A stretch of DNA of 64,000 nucleotides, from contig NZ_LZLS01000214.1 in assembly GCF_001673365.1 (NCBI RefSeq), positions 1 to 64,000 of the forward strand, read 5' to 3'. Below, piece after piece: positions 35,410 through 48,423 of the stretch. This DNA comes from Mycobacterium asiaticum (GTDB lineage: Bacteria > Actinomycetota > Actinomycetes > Mycobacteriales > Mycobacteriaceae). Each line of letters starts with the position of its first letter. Positions within the stretch are counted from its first letter, which is position 1. The notes under the pieces are model-generated. The model did no database searches and was not told the origin of the DNA. It saw nothing but the letters and a program-made list of their open reading frames with translations. Made by a program: the position numbers and the translations under genes.

Positions 35410-38100
35410 GTGCAGACACACGAGATCAGGAAGCGGTTCCTTGATCATTTCGTGAAGGCGGGTCACACCGAGGTACCCAGCGCTTCGGTCATCCTCGACG
35501 ACCCCAACCTGTTGTTCGTTAACGCCGGCATGGTCCAGTTCGTGCCGTTCTTCCTCGGGCAGCGCACGCCGCCGTACGCCACGGCCACCAGCATCCAGAA
35601 ATGCATCCGAACCCCGGACATCGACGAGGTGGGCATCACCACCCGGCACAACACGTTCTTTCAGATGGCGGGCAACTTCTCGTTCGGCGACTACTTCAAA
35701 CGCCGCGCGATCGAACTAGCCTGGTCGCTGCTGACCAACCCGGTCGCCGAGGGCGGATACGGCCTGGAGCCGGAAAAGCTCTGGGCCACGGTGTATCTCG
35801 ACGACGACGAAGCCGCCGGGCTGTGGCAGGAGATCGCCGACCTGCCGTCCGAGCGGATCCAGCGTCGCGGAATGGCCGACAACTACTGGTCGATGGGAAT
35901 CCCCGGTCCGTGCGGACCGTCCTCAGAGATCTACTACGACCGCGGGCCGGACTTCGGCGTCGGGGGCGGTCCGATCGCCAACGAGGACCGCTACCTCGAG
36001 GTGTGGAACCTCGTGTTCATGCAGAACGAGCGTGGTGAGGGGACCTCCAAAGAGGACTACGAGATCCTCGGCCCGTTGCCGCGCAAGAACATCGACACCG
36101 GCATGGGTGTGGAGCGCATCGCGCTGGTGCTGCAGAACGTGCACAACGTCTACGAGACCGATCTGTTGCGCCCGGTCATCGATCTGGTCGCCGCACAAGC
36201 GCCGCGTGCCTACGACGTGGGCAATCACGCAGATGACGTCCGGTACCGGATCATCGCCGACCACAGCCGCACCGCCGCAATCCTGATTGGCGACGGCGTC
36301 AGCCCCGGCAATGACGGACGCGGTTATGTGCTGCGCCGGTTGCTGCGACGGGTGATTCGCTCGGCGAAGCTGCTCGGCATCGACAGCCCGATCGTCGGCG
36401 ATCTGATGACCACCGTGCGCGACGCCATGGGTCCGTCCTACCCCGAGCTGGTCTCCGACTTCGACCGGATCAACCGCATCGCGGTCGCCGAAGAGACCGC
36501 GTTCAACCGGACGCTGGCATCGGGCTCCAAACTGTTCGACGACGTCGCCACCACCACCAAATCCGGGGGCGGCGCAGTGGTGTCCGGATCCGACGCATTC
36601 ACCCTGCACGACACCTACGGGTTCCCGATCGAGCTCACCTTGGAGATGGCGGCCGAGTCTGGCCTGACGGTCGACGAGGCCGGTTTCCGTGACCTGATGG
36701 CCGAGCAGCGGGCGCGGGCCAAGGCAGATGCGGCCGCGCGCAAGCACGCCCATGCCGACCTGTCCGCCTACCGCGACCTGGTCGACGCCGGTCCCACCGA
36801 GTTCACCGGCTTCGACGAATTGACTTCCGAGGCAAAGATTCTCGGCATCTTCGTGGACGGCAAACGGGTTCCGGTGGTTTCGCACGACTCCATCGGCGAC
36901 GCCGACGGGCAGCGGGTTGAGCTGGTGCTGGATCGCACCCCGCTCTACGCCGAGTCGGGCGGGCAGATCGCCGACGCGGGAACCATCAGCGGCACCGGAT
37001 CGGGTGCCACCGCCCGGGCCGCGGTGACCGATGTGCAGAAGATTGCCAAGACGCTGCACGCGCACCGGGTCAACGTCGAGTCCGGTGAGTTCGTCGAGGG
37101 CGACACCGTGGTTGCGGCGGTGGATCCGGGCTGGCGCAAGGGCGCCACTCAAGGTCACTCCGGCACCCACATGGTGCACGCCGCGCTGCGACAGGTGTTG
37201 GGGCCCAACGCGGTACAGGCCGGGTCGCTGAACCGGCCGGGTTATCTGCGGTTCGACTTCAACTGGCAGGGCGCCTTGAGCGAGGACCAGCGCACCCAAA
37301 TAGAGCAGGTCACCAACGAAGCCGTGCAGGCCGACTTCGAAGTGCACACCTTCCTCGAGCAGCTCGAGAAGGCGAAGGCCATGGGCGCGATGGCCCTCTT
37401 CGGTGAGGCCTACCCCGAGCAGGTGCGGGTAGTCGAGATCGGCGGCCCGTTCTCGTTGGAACTGTGCGGCGGCACGCATGTGCACAACTCGGCGCAGATC
37501 GGACCGGTGACCATTCTGGGCGAATCCTCGATCGGTTCCGGGGTGCGCCGGGTGGAGGCCTATGTAGGCCTGGAGTCGTTTCAGCACCTGGCCAAGGAGC
37601 GTGCGTTGATGGCCGGACTGGCCGCGACGCTGAAGGTGCCGTCCGAGGAGGTGCCCGGCCGGGTGGCGAACCTGGTGGAGCGGCTCAAGGTGGCCGAGAA
37701 GGAACTCGAGCGGACCCGCAAGAGCGGACTCAGCGCGGCCGTTGCCGCGGTGGAGTCGCAGCGCATCGGCAGCGTCGAAGTGGTGGCGCAACGGATGCCC
37801 GTCCGGTCTGGCGACCTGCGGTCGGTGGTCGGCGACATCCTGCGCAGGCGGGGGAGCGGTCCCGCGGTGGTCGCCGTAGTCGGCGAGGGCGAGGGCGGCA
37901 GCGTGCCCTATGCGGTGGCAGTCAACCCGGCCGCCCAGGATGCCGGACTTAACGCCAACGAACTGGTCAAGCAACTGGCCGTGGCGGTCGAGGGCCGCGG
38001 CGGCGGCAAGGCCGACCTGGCCCAGGGCTCGGGTAAAAATCCGACCGGAATCGACACCGCCCTGCAGGCGGTACGTGCGCAGATAGCGCGGGTCGGTTGA
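35410..38100 (+). CDS. alaS: Alanyl-tRNA synthetase
   Basis: 896 aa, GTG start with AAGGAAGAAG upstream. Catalytic class II core in the first about 250 residues ([20 protein letters not shown]-type motif [23 protein letters not shown]), tRNA-recognition region, then the editing domain with HxxxH in [12 protein letters not shown] (about 581-585) and ELCGGTHV (Cys and His ligands). The C-Ala oligomerisation domain closes the protein ([14 protein letters not shown]). Starts an operon with ruvX, mltG and aroE. Confidence 0.97.
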   Translation: MQTHEIRKRFLDHFVKAGHTEVPSASVILDDPNLLFVNAGMVQFVPFFLGQRTPPYATATSIQKCIRTPDIDEVGITTRHNTFFQMAGNFSFGDYFKRRAIELAWSLLTNPVAEGGYGLEPEKLWATVYLDDDEAAGLWQEIADLPSERIQRRGMADNYWSMGIPGPCGPSSEIYYDRGPDFGVGGGPIANEDRYLEVWNLVFMQNERGEGTSKEDYEILGPLPRKNIDTGMGVERIALVLQNVHNVYETDLLRPVIDLVAAQAPRAYDVGNHADDVRYRIIADHSRTAAILIGDGVSPGNDGRGYVLRRLLRRVIRSAKLLGIDSPIVGDLMTTVRDAMGPSYPELVSDFDRINRIAVAEETAFNRTLASGSKLFDDVATTTKSGGGAVVSGSDAFTLHDTYGFPIELTLEMAAESGLTVDEAGFRDLMAEQRARAKADAAARKHAHADLSAYRDLVDAGPTEFTGFDELTSEAKILGIFVDGKRVPVVSHDSIGDADGQRVELVLDRTPLYAESGGQIADAGTISGTGSGATARAAVTDVQKIAKTLHAHRVNVESGEFVEGDTVVAAVDPGWRKGATQGHSGTHMVHAALRQVLGPNAVQAGSLNRPGYLRFDFNWQGALSEDQRTQIEQVTNEAVQADFEVHTFLEQLEKAKAMGAMALFGEAYPEQVRVVEIGGPFSLELCGGTHVHNSAQIGPVTILGESSIGSGVRRVEAYVGLESFQHLAKERALMAGLAATLKVPSEEVPGRVANLVERLKVAEKELERTRKSGLSAAVAAVESQRIGSVEVVAQRMPVRSGDLRSVVGDILRRRGSGPAVVAVVGEGEGGSVPYAVAVNPAAQDAGLNANELVKQLAVAVEGRGGGKADLAQGSGKNPTGIDTALQAVRAQIARVG

Positions 38101-38631
38101 GTGGTCGAAACACCGGAGGAGGCACATCGCGGTGACCCGCCGCCCCCAGCTGACCGGCCGGGCGAGTCAGATCCTGGCAGGGGCCGGCGCCTCGGTGTCG
38201 ATGTGGGCACGGTGCGCATCGGGGTGGCCGCCAGCGACCCGGACGGCATCCTGGCCACCCCGGTGGAGACCGTGCGCCGCGACCGGTCGGGCAAGCATCT
38301 GCGCCGGTTGACGGCGCTGGCCGCCGAACTCGAGGTCGTCGAGGTGATCGTCGGTCTGCCGCGGACGCTAGCCGATCGGGTCGGGCAGTCAGCCCAGGAC
38401 GCGATCGAGGTAGCCGACCAACTTGCCGAACGGGTCGCTCCCGTCCCGGTCCGGCTCGCAGACGAACGGCTTACCACCGTCACCGCCCAGCGCTCCCTGC
38501 GCGAGGCGGGCGTACGGGCTAAGCAGCAACGGTCGGTGATCGACCAGGCGGCCGCCGTCGCGATCCTGCAGGGCTGGCTGGATCAGCGCCGGGCGCTGAT
38601 CGGCGGCGGAAGCGCGGTTTCCGATGTCTAG
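38101..38631 (+). CDS. ruvX: YqgF/RuvX putative Holliday junction resolvase-like nuclease (Rv2554c orthologue)
   Basis: 176 aa. GTG starts at the base after the alaS TGA. After a Pro-rich N-terminal extension of about 30 residues, the RNase H-fold core begins at [15 protein letters not shown] (first catalytic Asp in VDVG), then [14 protein letters not shown] and the conserved [12 protein letters not shown] acidic segment. Members process pre-16S rRNA in E. coli or cut branched DNA. Overlaps mltG by 8 bp. Confidence 0.92.
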   Translation: MVETPEEAHRGDPPPPADRPGESDPGRGRRLGVDVGTVRIGVAASDPDGILATPVETVRRDRSGKHLRRLTALAAELEVVEVIVGLPRTLADRVGQSAQDAIEVADQLAERVAPVPVRLADERLTTVTAQRSLREAGVRAKQQRSVIDQAAAVAILQGWLDQRRALIGGGSAVSDV

Positions 38632-39856
38632 CGGCGAAAAGGCCCAACCGGTGGCGGTCGGCCCGAGCCGGCACCGCAAGTCGCGGGCGGACCGCAAGAA
38701 GGCCCAGCGCACTCGTCGGCGCCGTCGCGTCGCCGGCAGCTTCGCGGTCGGGTTGCTGGTCGTCATCGTGGTCGCTGCCGTGCTGGTCGGCTCCAAGCTG
38801 TGGCACATGATGGGCAACCAAGACGACTACACGGGCGACGGCAAGCACGACGTCGTCATCCAGATCCAGGCCGGCGACTCGACCACCGCGGTCGGGGAGA
38901 CGCTGCTCAAGCGGGGGGTGGTGCGCACCATCCGGGCGTTCGTCGACGCCGCGCACGGCAACGCCGCGATCTCGGCGATCCAACCGGGCTTCTACCGGAT
39001 GCGCACCGAGATCCCGGCGGCCAACGCCGTTTCGCGGCTCGCGGACCCGAACAGCAGGGTGGGCAGGCTGGTCATCCCGGAAGGACGCCAGCTCGACGAC
39101 ACCACCGACATGAAGACCAACAAGACCACCCCGGGAATCCTCACCCTGATCTCGCGGGCCAGCTGCGTCGACCTGGACGGCAACAAACGTTGTGTTTCCG
39201 TCGCCGACCTGCGCTCGTCGGCCGGCAAGAGCAAGCCAGCCGCGCTACAGGTTCCGGACTGGGCGCTCGAACCGGTCAAGGAGTTGGGCGACGACCATCG
39301 CCGGCTGGAGGGCCTGATCGCGCCCGGCACCTTCAACATCGACCCGGCCGCGTCGGCGGAAACCATCCTGGCGAATCTGATCAGCGCCGGCGCCGTGGAG
39401 TACTTGACGTCGGGGCTGGTGGACACCGCCAGGTCCTTGAGCCTCTCGCCGTACGACATTTTGGTAGTCGCCTCGCTGGTGCAGCAGGAAGCCAACTCCT
39501 CCGACTTCACAAAGGTCGCACAGGTCATCTACAACCGCCTGCACGAGCATCGCAAGCTGGAATTCGATTCGACGGTGAACTATCCGCTGGACCGCCGGGA
39601 AGTGGCCACCAGCGACGCCGACCGTGGCCAGCGAACCGCTTGGAACACCTACATGGCCGAAGGTCTGCCCGCCACCGCGATCTGTTCGCCCGGTGTGGAT
39701 GCGCTGCGCGCGGCCGAACATCCGGCCGCTGGTGACTGGCTGTACTTCGTCACCATCGACGCCCAGGGGACCACGCTGTTCACCCGCGACTACCAGCAAC
39801 ACCTGGCGAACATCGAGTTGGCCAAACGCAACGGTGTCCTCGACAGCGCGCGCTAG
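38624..39856 (+). CDS. mltG: MltG/YceG endolytic murein transglycosylase (Rv2553c orthologue)
   Basis: 410 aa. A basic N-terminus ([18 protein letters not shown]) precedes a single membrane segment at about 38-58. The extracytoplasmic domain has a LysM-like portion and the catalytic glutamate in [22 protein letters not shown], followed by [12 protein letters not shown] and the family ending [13 protein letters not shown]. The enzyme cuts nascent peptidoglycan strands and sets glycan length. Confidence 0.93.
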   Translation: MSSGEKAQPVAVGPSRHRKSRADRKKAQRTRRRRRVAGSFAVGLLVVIVVAAVLVGSKLWHMMGNQDDYTGDGKHDVVIQIQAGDSTTAVGETLLKRGVVRTIRAFVDAAHGNAAISAIQPGFYRMRTEIPAANAVSRLADPNSRVGRLVIPEGRQLDDTTDMKTNKTTPGILTLISRASCVDLDGNKRCVSVADLRSSAGKSKPAALQVPDWALEPVKELGDDHRRLEGLIAPGTFNIDPAASAETILANLISAGAVEYLTSGLVDTARSLSLSPYDILVVASLVQQEANSSDFTKVAQVIYNRLHEHRKLEFDSTVNYPLDRREVATSDADRGQRTAWNTYMAEGLPATAICSPGVDALRAAEHPAAGDWLYFVTIDAQGTTLFTRDYQQHLANIELAKRNGVLDSAR

Positions 39857-40640
39857 AAGGGCAGCGGTGCTCGGGTCGCCCATCGCGCATTCCCGTTCAC
39901 CGCAGCTGCACCTGGCGGCCTACCGCGCGCTGGGTCTGGACGACTGGACCTATGAGCGCATCGAGTGCGATGCCGAACAACTGCCTGGTCTGGTCGGGGG
40001 GTTAGGGCCGGAGTGGGTCGGCGTGTCGGTGACCATGCCGGGCAAGTTCGCCGCGCTGCGCTTCGCCGACGAGCGCACCGCGCGCGCCGAACAGGTCGGC
40101 TCGGCCAACACGCTGGTGCGCACTCGCAGCGGCTGGCGGGCCGACAACACTGATATTGACGGCGTCGCGGGTGCTCTGGGCCCGGTATCGGGACACGCGC
40201 TGGTCTGTGGATCGGGCGGCACCGCACCGGCGGCGGTGGTGGCACTTGCAACGCTTGGCGTCAGCGGCATCACGGTGGTGGCGCGCAATCCGGGCAAGGC
40301 CGCCCGGTTGGTGGAACTAGGCATCAGCGCGGGGGTGGCGACCCGCTTTTGCACGTTGGACGACGACGCCCTGAGCGACGCGGCGGCCGCCGCCCAGGTG
40401 CTGGTCAGCACCATCCCGGCCGACGTCGCCGCCCGTTATGCCGAAACCTTCGCCACCGTCCCGGTGCTGCTGGACGCCATCTACGACCCATGGCCTACGC
40501 CGCTGGCGGCCGCAGTGCAGGCCGCCGGTGGCCGGGTGGTCAGCGGGTTGCAGATGCTGCTGCACCAGGCGTTCGCCCAGGTTGAGCAGTTCACTGGGCT
40601 GCCGGCGCCGCGCGAAGCGATGACTTGCGCGCTGGAATAG
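39834..40640 (+). CDS. aroE: Shikimate dehydrogenase
   Basis: 268 aa from GTG 39834, overlapping mltG by 23 bp; the start gives [16 protein letters not shown], a length like the Mtb enzyme. Shikimate-binding SPIAHSRSP and catalytic Lys in SVTMPGKFAAL, Asp in DNTDIDG are intact. The NADP-binding loop is diverged (VCGSGGTAPAAV, where many enzymes have GAGGA). It converts 3-dehydroshikimate to shikimate. The rest of the pathway is encoded from 41252. Confidence 0.92.
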   Translation: MSSTARARRAAVLGSPIAHSRSPQLHLAAYRALGLDDWTYERIECDAEQLPGLVGGLGPEWVGVSVTMPGKFAALRFADERTARAEQVGSANTLVRTRSGWRADNTDIDGVAGALGPVSGHALVCGSGGTAPAAVVALATLGVSGITVVARNPGKAARLVELGISAGVATRFCTLDDDALSDAAAAAQVLVSTIPADVAARYAETFATVPVLLDAIYDPWPTPLAAAVQAAGGRVVSGLQMLLHQAFAQVEQFTGLPAPREAMTCALE

Positions 40641-40654
40641 CGGCCCGATGTGCC

Positions 40655-40718
40655 GGCGAGGGTGCGCGGATGTACGGCGACATGCCGCGGCGACTGGCAT
40701 TTTGTGCACGTTCGCGCC
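40655..40718 (-). repeat. Dispersed 64-bp intergenic repeat, copy B
   Basis: Inverted relative to copy A at 7326-7389. It occupies most of the 148-bp spacer between aroE and the peptidase gene. Cores shared with copy A are GGCGCGA, AATGCCAG and TGTCGCCGTACATC. Confidence 0.7.
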
Positions 40719-40788
40719 CGAGCTGAGCCCGATCGCCGCAGATCCGCGAGCCCGCAGCTGACTTGCGCAACCACAGCACTCAATTACC

Positions 40789-41217
40789 GTGCCGCGCATG
40801 CGGATTGTGCTGGTCGGTCTGGTGCTGCTCTGGCTGGCGGTGTTGAGCGGCTACGACATCCGGCAGCGGCGGTTGCCCAACCTGCTCACCGTCCCCGGCG
40901 CGACGGCCATCCTGGCTGCCGCGGCGCTGGCGGGTCATGGTCGCTCGGCGCTGGTCGGCGCGGCGGGGCTGGCTGCGGTGTACCTCGCGGTGCACCTGGT
41001 CGACACCACCGCCATGGGTGCTGGCGACGTGAAACTGGCGATCGGCGTGGGCGCGCTGACCGGTTGCTTTGGTTTCGAAGTGTGGCTGCTCGCGGCGTTG
41101 GGCGCTCCACTGCTGACGTTGACGGTCGCGACGTTGTGCCGGGTGCGCACGGTGCCGCACGGGCCGTCGATGTCTTTTGCCACAGCCGCAGCGGCCGGGC
41201 TGGTTCTGCTGGATTAA
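40789..41217 (+). CDS. Type IV prepilin leader peptidase-like (A24) membrane protein (Rv2551c orthologue)
   Basis: 142 aa, GTG start; ATG 40798 is an alternative. Four hydrophobic segments are visible. The two catalytic aspartates of A24 peptidases are in [12 protein letters not shown] (about residue 23) and [10 protein letters not shown] (about 80). It lacks the N-terminal methylase domain of full PilD. It probably cleaves class III prepilin-like leaders, such as those of a tad/flp system elsewhere. Confidence 0.87.
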   Translation: MPRMRIVLVGLVLLWLAVLSGYDIRQRRLPNLLTVPGATAILAAAALAGHGRSALVGAAGLAAVYLAVHLVDTTAMGAGDVKLAIGVGALTGCFGFEVWLLAALGAPLLTLTVATLCRVRTVPHGPSMSFATAAAAGLVLLD

Positions 41218-41251
41218 CTCGCGATCAGCCGCACATGGGAAGATGTGTGGC

Positions 41252-42460
41252 GTGTTGCGCTGGATCACCGCAGGGGAGTCGCACGGCCGTGCATTGGTGG
41301 CCGTGGTCGAAGGCATGGTTGCTGGCGTGGAAGTCACGTCCGCCGAAATCGGTGACCAGTTAGCCCGGCGCCGGCTGGGCTACGGCCGCGGCGCCCGGAT
41401 GAAGTTCGAGCGTGACGCCGTGACCGTGTTGTCCGGAGTGCGCCATGGCATCACCCTGGGCGGTCCCATCGCGATCGAGATCGGCAACACCGAATGGCCG
41501 AAGTGGGAAACCGTGATGGCCGCCGACCCAGTTGACGCCGCGGACCTGCAGAACAGCGCGCGCAACGAACCGCTGACCCGGCCGCGACCTGGTCACGCCG
41601 ACTACGCGGGCATGCTCAAGTACGGCTTCGACGACGCTCGGCCGGTGCTGGAGCGAGCCAGCGCCCGTGAGACCGCCGCTCGGGTCGCGGCCGGCACCGT
41701 CGCGCGAGCATTCCTGCGTCAGGCCTTGGGCGTCGAGGTACTCTCGCACGTCATCTCGATCGGCGCGTCAGCGCCCTACGACGGCCCGCCGCCCCGCGCT
41801 GAGGACCTGCCCACCATCGACGACAGCCCCGTCCGCGCGTACGACAAAGCCGCCGAACAAGCCATGATCACCGAGATCGAGGCCGCCAAAAAGGACGGTG
41901 ACACCCTCGGCGGCATCGTCGAGGTGGTGGCCTCAAACCTGCCGGTCGGGCTGGGCTCGTTCACCAGCGGCGACAACCGGCTCGACAGCCAGTTGGCGGC
42001 GGCGGTGATGGGCATTCAGGCGATCAAGGGTGTCGAAATCGGCGACGGATTCGAGACGGCGCGCCGCCGCGGCAGCCGCGCCCACGATGAGATGTACCCC
42101 GGTCCCGACGGCGTCGTCCGCTCCACCAACCGGGCCGGCGGGCTCGAAGGCGGCATGACCAATGGCCAGCCGCTGCGGGTGCGTGCGGCGATGAAGCCGA
42201 TCTCGACCGTGCCGCGGGCGCTGGCCACCGTCGACATGGCCACCGGTGACGAGGCCGTCGCGATCCACCAACGTTCCGATGTGTGTGCGGTGCCGGCGGC
42301 AGCGGTCGTCGTAGAGACCATGGTGGCGCTGGTGCTGGCCCGTGCGGCGCTGGAGAAGTTCGGTGGCGACTCACTGACCGAAACCCGCCGCAACATCGAG
42401 TCCTACCAGCGCACGGTCGCCGACCGAGAAGCGCCGGCCACCCGGGCTTCGGGAAGCTAA
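41252..42460 (+). CDS. aroC: Chorismate synthase
   Basis: 402 aa from GTG 41252. Called aroF in Mtb. Family signatures: [14 protein letters not shown] (conserved His), [32 protein letters not shown] and [15 protein letters not shown]-dependent, it converts 5-enolpyruvylshikimate 3-phosphate to chorismate. First gene of aroC-aroK-aroB-aroQ; in Mtb the lppA/lppB and toxin-antitoxin genes separate it from Rv2551c, and they are absent here. Confidence 0.97.
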   Translation: MLRWITAGESHGRALVAVVEGMVAGVEVTSAEIGDQLARRRLGYGRGARMKFERDAVTVLSGVRHGITLGGPIAIEIGNTEWPKWETVMAADPVDAADLQNSARNEPLTRPRPGHADYAGMLKYGFDDARPVLERASARETAARVAAGTVARAFLRQALGVEVLSHVISIGASAPYDGPPPRAEDLPTIDDSPVRAYDKAAEQAMITEIEAAKKDGDTLGGIVEVVASNLPVGLGSFTSGDNRLDSQLAAAVMGIQAIKGVEIGDGFETARRRGSRAHDEMYPGPDGVVRSTNRAGGLEGGMTNGQPLRVRAAMKPISTVPRALATVDMATGDEAVAIHQRSDVCAVPAAAVVVETMVALVLARAALEKFGGDSLTETRRNIESYQRTVADREAPATRASGS

Positions 42461-42462
42461 CG

Positions 42463-44489
<2,027 letters not shown>

Positions 44490-44500
<11 letters not shown>

Positions 44501-45254
44501 GCTTCTTTTCCAACTTGTTGAGGTCGAGCACCTCGGTCTTGGCGTCATCCCCGCCGTGATCGCCGGTGCGGATCACCTCGGTCTTGCCTTCATCGGCGTG
44601 GTCGCCGGTGCGGATCACCTCGGTCTTGCCCTCATCTGCGCGGTCGCCGGTGCGGATGACCTCGGTAGGTTCGTCGCGCTCAGCCGTCGCCACTGACGAG
44701 GTGCGCTCCTCGGTCTGGGCGCCGCGACCCTGCTGCGGGATCTCCCCAGTCGGGCTGTCGTCGGCGCGCACGGCGCTGAATACATCGGTGTCGTCAGCCC
44801 GGTCGCGCGACCCGTCGTGCTTGTCAGCGGGCGGCGCGTTGCGGTCGACGAGCCAACGACCGACGGCCACGCCGATGATGGCGAAAAGGAAGACGAGCAG
44901 CGCCGTGAAGGCCGCGAACGTAGTTAGCTCGTTGAGCAGTCCGCCGGTGTAGATGCCCTTGTAGAAGAGCGCGATGATCCAGGCCACCAGGCCGCTGACC
45001 AAACCGGCCACGATTCCGGCCAGCAACCAGACCATGGCCAGATCCTCGCGTCGATCGGGGTCCGGGTTGGCTCGGGCGTCGGCCCGGCCGTCGATGTGGC
45101 CCCACATGCCGGTGAAGAAAAGGAAGATCGCCAGCAACACAATGCTGATCAGCGCCGACTGCGTCTGCCACGCGTTGATCAGCGCCCCTTGAAACAGGCG
45201 AAGGACGACCATCCCGGCGGCAAAGACCAATCCACGCAGCATCCACTTGTTCAT
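44490..45254 (-). CDS. Membrane protein with acidic repeat tail (Rv2536 orthologue)
   Basis: 254 aa from ATG 45254 (MNKWMLRG). Four hydrophobic segments lie within residues 7-135. A hydrophilic tail of about 115 residues ends in tandem 14-residue units of the type [14 protein letters not shown], repeated three times. The membrane part fits the B-4DMT family of predicted transporters. Function unknown. It shares a 33-bp divergent promoter region with the peptidase gene. Confidence 0.83.
44561..44666. repeat. 42-bp in-frame tandem repeat
   Basis: Copies begin at 44561, 44603 and 44645 (CGCCGGTGCGGAT...), the third incomplete. They encode the 14-residue repeats in the C-terminal tail of the membrane protein at 44490-45254. 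Copy number is likely to vary between strains. Confidence 0.85.
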
Positions 45255-45287
45255 GGGCAAACAGCGTAGCGAGTACGGTCAAGAGTC

Positions 45288-46436
45288 GTGACACATTCCC
45301 AGCGTCGACACAACCTAAAAGCCAAAATTGCCGCCGCCGGACTGGACGCGATGCTGGTCACGGACCTGATAAATGTGCGGTATCTATCCGGTTTCAGCGG
45401 GTCCAACGGCGCGTTGCTGGTGTTTGCTGACGAGCGGGAAGCGGTGTTGGCCACCGATGGCCGCTACCGCACCCAGGCGGCGCAGCAGGCACCCGACCTC
45501 GAGGTAGCGATCGAACGGGCGGTGGGCCGGTATCTGGCCGGCCGGGCCCGCCAGGACGGCGTGGGCAAGTTGGGCTTCGAAAGCCATGTGGTCACGGTCG
45601 ACGGCATGGACACGCTGACCGGCGAGTTGGGCGGTCAGCACACCCAGCTGGTGCGAGCCTCGGGCACCGTGGAAACGCTGCGCGAGGTCAAGGACGCCGG
45701 TGAACTGGCGTTGTTGCGGTTGGCCTGCGAGGCGGCCGACGCTGCGCTCGCCGACCTGGTGGAACACGGCGGGCTACGCCCCGGCCGCACCGAACGTGAG
45801 GTGAGCCGCGAGTTGGAGGCCCGGATGCTCGACCACGGTGCTGACGCGATTTCGTTCGAGACGATCGTGGCGGCCGGGGCGAACTCGGCGATCCCTCATC
45901 ACCGGCCGACCGACGCGGTGCTGGCGACGGGCGATTTCGTCAAGATCGACTTCGGTGCGCTGGTGGCCGGCTATCACTCCGACATGACCCGCACCTTCGT
46001 GCTGGGCAAGGCCGGTAAAGCTGAGGCGTGGCAGCTGGAGATCTATGAATTGGTCTCCGAGGCGCAACGAGCCGGCCGCGAGGCGCTTCATGCAGGGGCT
46101 GAGCTGCGCGATGTAGACGGCGCGGCGCGGCAGCTGATCGCCGACGCGGGATACGGCGATCACTTCGGCCACGGTCTGGGACATGGCGTGGGCCTGCAGA
46201 TACACGAAGCGCCGGGCATCGGAGCAACATCCGCCGGCACCCTACTTGCGGGCTCCGTCGTCACCGTGGAGCCCGGCGTCTACCTACCCGGCCGCGGCGG
46301 TGTCCGCATCGAGGACACGCTGGCGGTGCCGTCTTCAGGGCCCTCTTCTGGGCCCTCTTTAGGGGTCTCCCGTGCCGCGGCCCATCCGCCTGAATTGTTG
46401 ACCCGGTTCCCGAAGGAACTGGCCATTCTCAGCTAG
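45288..46436 (+). CDS. pepQ: Xaa-Pro dipeptidase/aminopeptidase P-like M24 peptidase (Rv2535c orthologue)
   Basis: 382 aa, GTG start. A creatinase-like N-terminal domain is followed by the pita-bread M24 domain with all five metal ligands visible: Asp in VKIDFGAL, Asp in SDMTRTF, His in FGHGLGHGVG, Glu in VTVEPGVY, Glu in VRIEDTL. Near the C-terminus a short repeat (PSSGPSSGPSLG) is inserted. It releases N-terminal residues before proline. In Mtb it also precedes efp. Confidence 0.9.
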   Translation: MTHSQRRHNLKAKIAAAGLDAMLVTDLINVRYLSGFSGSNGALLVFADEREAVLATDGRYRTQAAQQAPDLEVAIERAVGRYLAGRARQDGVGKLGFESHVVTVDGMDTLTGELGGQHTQLVRASGTVETLREVKDAGELALLRLACEAADAALADLVEHGGLRPGRTEREVSRELEARMLDHGADAISFETIVAAGANSAIPHHRPTDAVLATGDFVKIDFGALVAGYHSDMTRTFVLGKAGKAEAWQLEIYELVSEAQRAGREALHAGAELRDVDGAARQLIADAGYGDHFGHGLGHGVGLQIHEAPGIGATSAGTLLAGSVVTVEPGVYLPGRGGVRIEDTLAVPSSGPSSGPSLGVSRAAAHPPELLTRFPKELAILS

Positions 46437-46871
46437 CGGAACCGTCTGCAGTACGGCGCCAGCCCCCGACGCAAGCAACTTTTGCATTTGACTTGAATAA
46501 AGCTTGAGCCTTTTGTGCGGCCAGCAGGTGTCGTCTGACTACCGATTCCTGGCTGGGCATCGGGCCCCGGTTCGGGATGACTAGATGTCATGTCGTAGCC
46601 GGAGGCAGACCCGGCCTGGTCGGCTCGGGATTTGGGGGGCGTGGCGGCGATGCCGTGCTGTTTGGTAACGGCGGCGACGGCGGGGAGTTGTTCGGCCTGA
46701 GCGGCGCGAACGGGTTGACGTAACCGGCGGATGCCCGGGACCGGGTAAACTACTGCGGTTGCCCGCGTCGCGGGCAGGAATCGACAGCCGTCGGCGACTT
46801 GTTTTGCCGCGACGGCGACGAAGAATCAACCGCGCTAGTTAACTGGCCATCCTGTAGGAGATTTACCGACC
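46437..46871. other. 435-bp spacer upstream of efp
   Basis: The only protein-like content is a PE_PGRS tail remnant at 46577-46723. A TAAACT hexamer at 46745-46750, a candidate -10 element, lies about 120 bp before efp; no well-spaced -35 is evident. The remainder shows nothing recognisable. Confidence 0.5.
46577..46723 (+). pseudogene. PE_PGRS C-terminal remnant
   Basis: A 48-codon frame from ATG 46577 to TAA 46721-46723. From codon 13 it reads GLVGSGFGGRGGDAVLFGNG and then GGDGGELFGLSGANGLT. The Gly-Gly-Asp/Ala pattern and LFGNGG element are PGRS-like. There is no PE domain upstream. It is probably what remains of a PE_PGRS gene deleted between pepQ and efp. Confidence 0.6.
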
Positions 46872-47435
46872 GTGGCGAGCACTGCTGACTTCAAGAACGG
46901 ACTTGTCCTGGTCATCGACGGCCAGCTGTGGACCATCACCGAGTTCCAGCACGTCAAGCCCGGCAAGGGCCCGGCCTTCGTGCGCACCAAGCTCAAGAAC
47001 GTGCTGTCCGGCAAGGTCGTCGACAAGACCTACAACGCTGGCGTCAAGGTCGACACCGCCACCGTCGACCGTCGCGACGCCACCTACCTGTATCGCGACG
47101 GTTCCGACTTCGTGTTCATGGACAGCGAGGACTACGAACAGCACCCGCTGCCGGAGTCGCTGGTCGGCGGCGCCGCACGGTTCCTGTTGGAGGGCATGCC
47201 GGTGCAGGTGGCGTTCCACGACGGCGCGCCGCTGTACCTCGAGCTGCCGGTTTCCGTCGAACTCGTCGTCTCCCACACCGAGCCCGGCTTGCAGGGCGAC
47301 CGGTCCAGTGCGGGCACCAAGCCCGCGACAGTGGAAACCGGTGCCGAGATCCAGGTGCCGCTGTTCATCAACACCGGGGACAAGCTCAAGGTCGACACCC
47401 GCGATGGCAGCTACCTGGGGCGGGTAAACACCTGA
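46872..47435 (+). CDS. efp: Elongation factor P
   Basis: 187 aa, GTG start with TAGGAG upstream. Three beta-barrel domains; the modification-site loop [10 protein letters not shown] (Lys34 region) and the [12 protein letters not shown] ending are intact. EF-P relieves ribosome stalling at polyproline, which suits a genome coding for many proline-rich proteins. Leads the efp-nusB-Rv2532c-like operon. Confidence 0.97.
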   Translation: MASTADFKNGLVLVIDGQLWTITEFQHVKPGKGPAFVRTKLKNVLSGKVVDKTYNAGVKVDTATVDRRDATYLYRDGSDFVFMDSEDYEQHPLPESLVGGAARFLLEGMPVQVAFHDGAPLYLELPVSVELVVSHTEPGLQGDRSSAGTKPATVETGAEIQVPLFINTGDKLKVDTRDGSYLGRVNT

Positions 47436-47437
47436 CT

Positions 47438-47947
47438 ATGCCGGACGGAAAAGAAGGCAGACACCGAACATCGCGGCCGTTTAAGGGTCGCCACCAGGCC
47501 CGCAAGCGTGCCGTGGACCTGTTGTTCGAGGCCGAGGCCCGCGGCATCAGCCTGTCGGCAATGGTCGACGAACGCAGCGCGCTGGCCGAATCCAATTCCG
47601 ACGTGTCGCCGCTGCTGCCCTACACGGCCGCCGTGGCTCATGGGGTGGCCGAGCACGCCGCGCACATCGACGAGCTGATCACCTCGCATCTGCAGGCCTG
47701 GACGCTGGATCGGTTGCCCGCGGTAGATCGCGCCATCCTGCGGGTCGCGGTGTGGGAGCTGCTCTATGCCGACGACGTGCCCGAGCCGGTCGCCGTCGAC
47801 GAGGCCGTCGAGCTCGCCAAGGAGCTGTCCACCGATGATTCGCCGGGTTTCGTCAACGGCGTGTTGGGCCAGGTGATGCTGGTGACCCCGCAGATCCGGG
47901 CGGCCGCGCAAGCCGTCCGAGGGGCGACCGGGGGAGGCGGATCATGA
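47438..47947 (+). CDS. nusB: Transcription antitermination factor NusB
   Basis: 169 aa, starts 2 bp after the efp stop. NusB signatures: [19 protein letters not shown] at the N-terminal half and [39 protein letters not shown] in the C-terminal half. It acts with NusE/NusA in rRNA antitermination. Overlaps the next gene by 4 bp. Confidence 0.96.
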   Translation: MPDGKEGRHRTSRPFKGRHQARKRAVDLLFEAEARGISLSAMVDERSALAESNSDVSPLLPYTAAVAHGVAEHAAHIDELITSHLQAWTLDRLPAVDRAILRVAVWELLYADDVPEPVAVDEAVELAKELSTDDSPGFVNGVLGQVMLVTPQIRAAAQAVRGATGGGGS

Positions 47948-48363
47948 CGCGGCTGGAGTTGCGTGTGGTGCTGGCCGTGCTGGCGGCGGTGACGGTGGTG
48001 GTCGGTGCTGTGATCAGCGCCGCGTTCGACTGGTCCATCGTCGCCTCGGTGCTGGCGATCTTCGGCCTGGGTGTCGGTGCGCTGGTGTATCACACGGTCG
48101 AGCGTCTGATTCTGGCGCGCCGGATCAGCACGGTGCGCACCGCGGCCAAGCCTTTGCAGCCGTTGCTGCCGGTGATGGCGGCCATCATGGGCCTGACCCA
48201 GGGCGTGGTGCGCTCGCTGGGTGACGTCGCCGATCTGCCCGGCAAACGATTCGAGATGCCGCAGCTGCCGATGTTGAAGTGGATGGAAAACCCCTTGAAC
48301 AAAGGCCCCTTGAACAAAGGCAAAGGCGAGATCATCGACAGCGACGACGAGCTGGACGACTGA
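47944..48363 (+). CDS. Small membrane protein (Rv2532c orthologue)
   Basis: 139 aa, two hydrophobic segments at about 7-25 and 30-50. The soluble remainder has a duplicated [13 protein letters not shown] segment and an acidic C-terminus (DSDDELDD). No enzyme motif. Co-translated with nusB. Confidence 0.8.
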   Translation: MTRLELRVVLAVLAAVTVVVGAVISAAFDWSIVASVLAIFGLGVGALVYHTVERLILARRISTVRTAAKPLQPLLPVMAAIMGLTQGVVRSLGDVADLPGKRFEMPQLPMLKWMENPLNKGPLNKGKGEIIDSDDELDD

Positions 48364-48423
48364 AACTTCGCGCGGTCAAATTTCGCCGCGAAAGGATCGC
48401 GCTTTCGGTGTAGGCGCGACACA

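Noticed and set aside
35923-38127. 734-codon minus-strand frame opposite alaS
   Set aside because: Shadow of alaS; no start context or domain.
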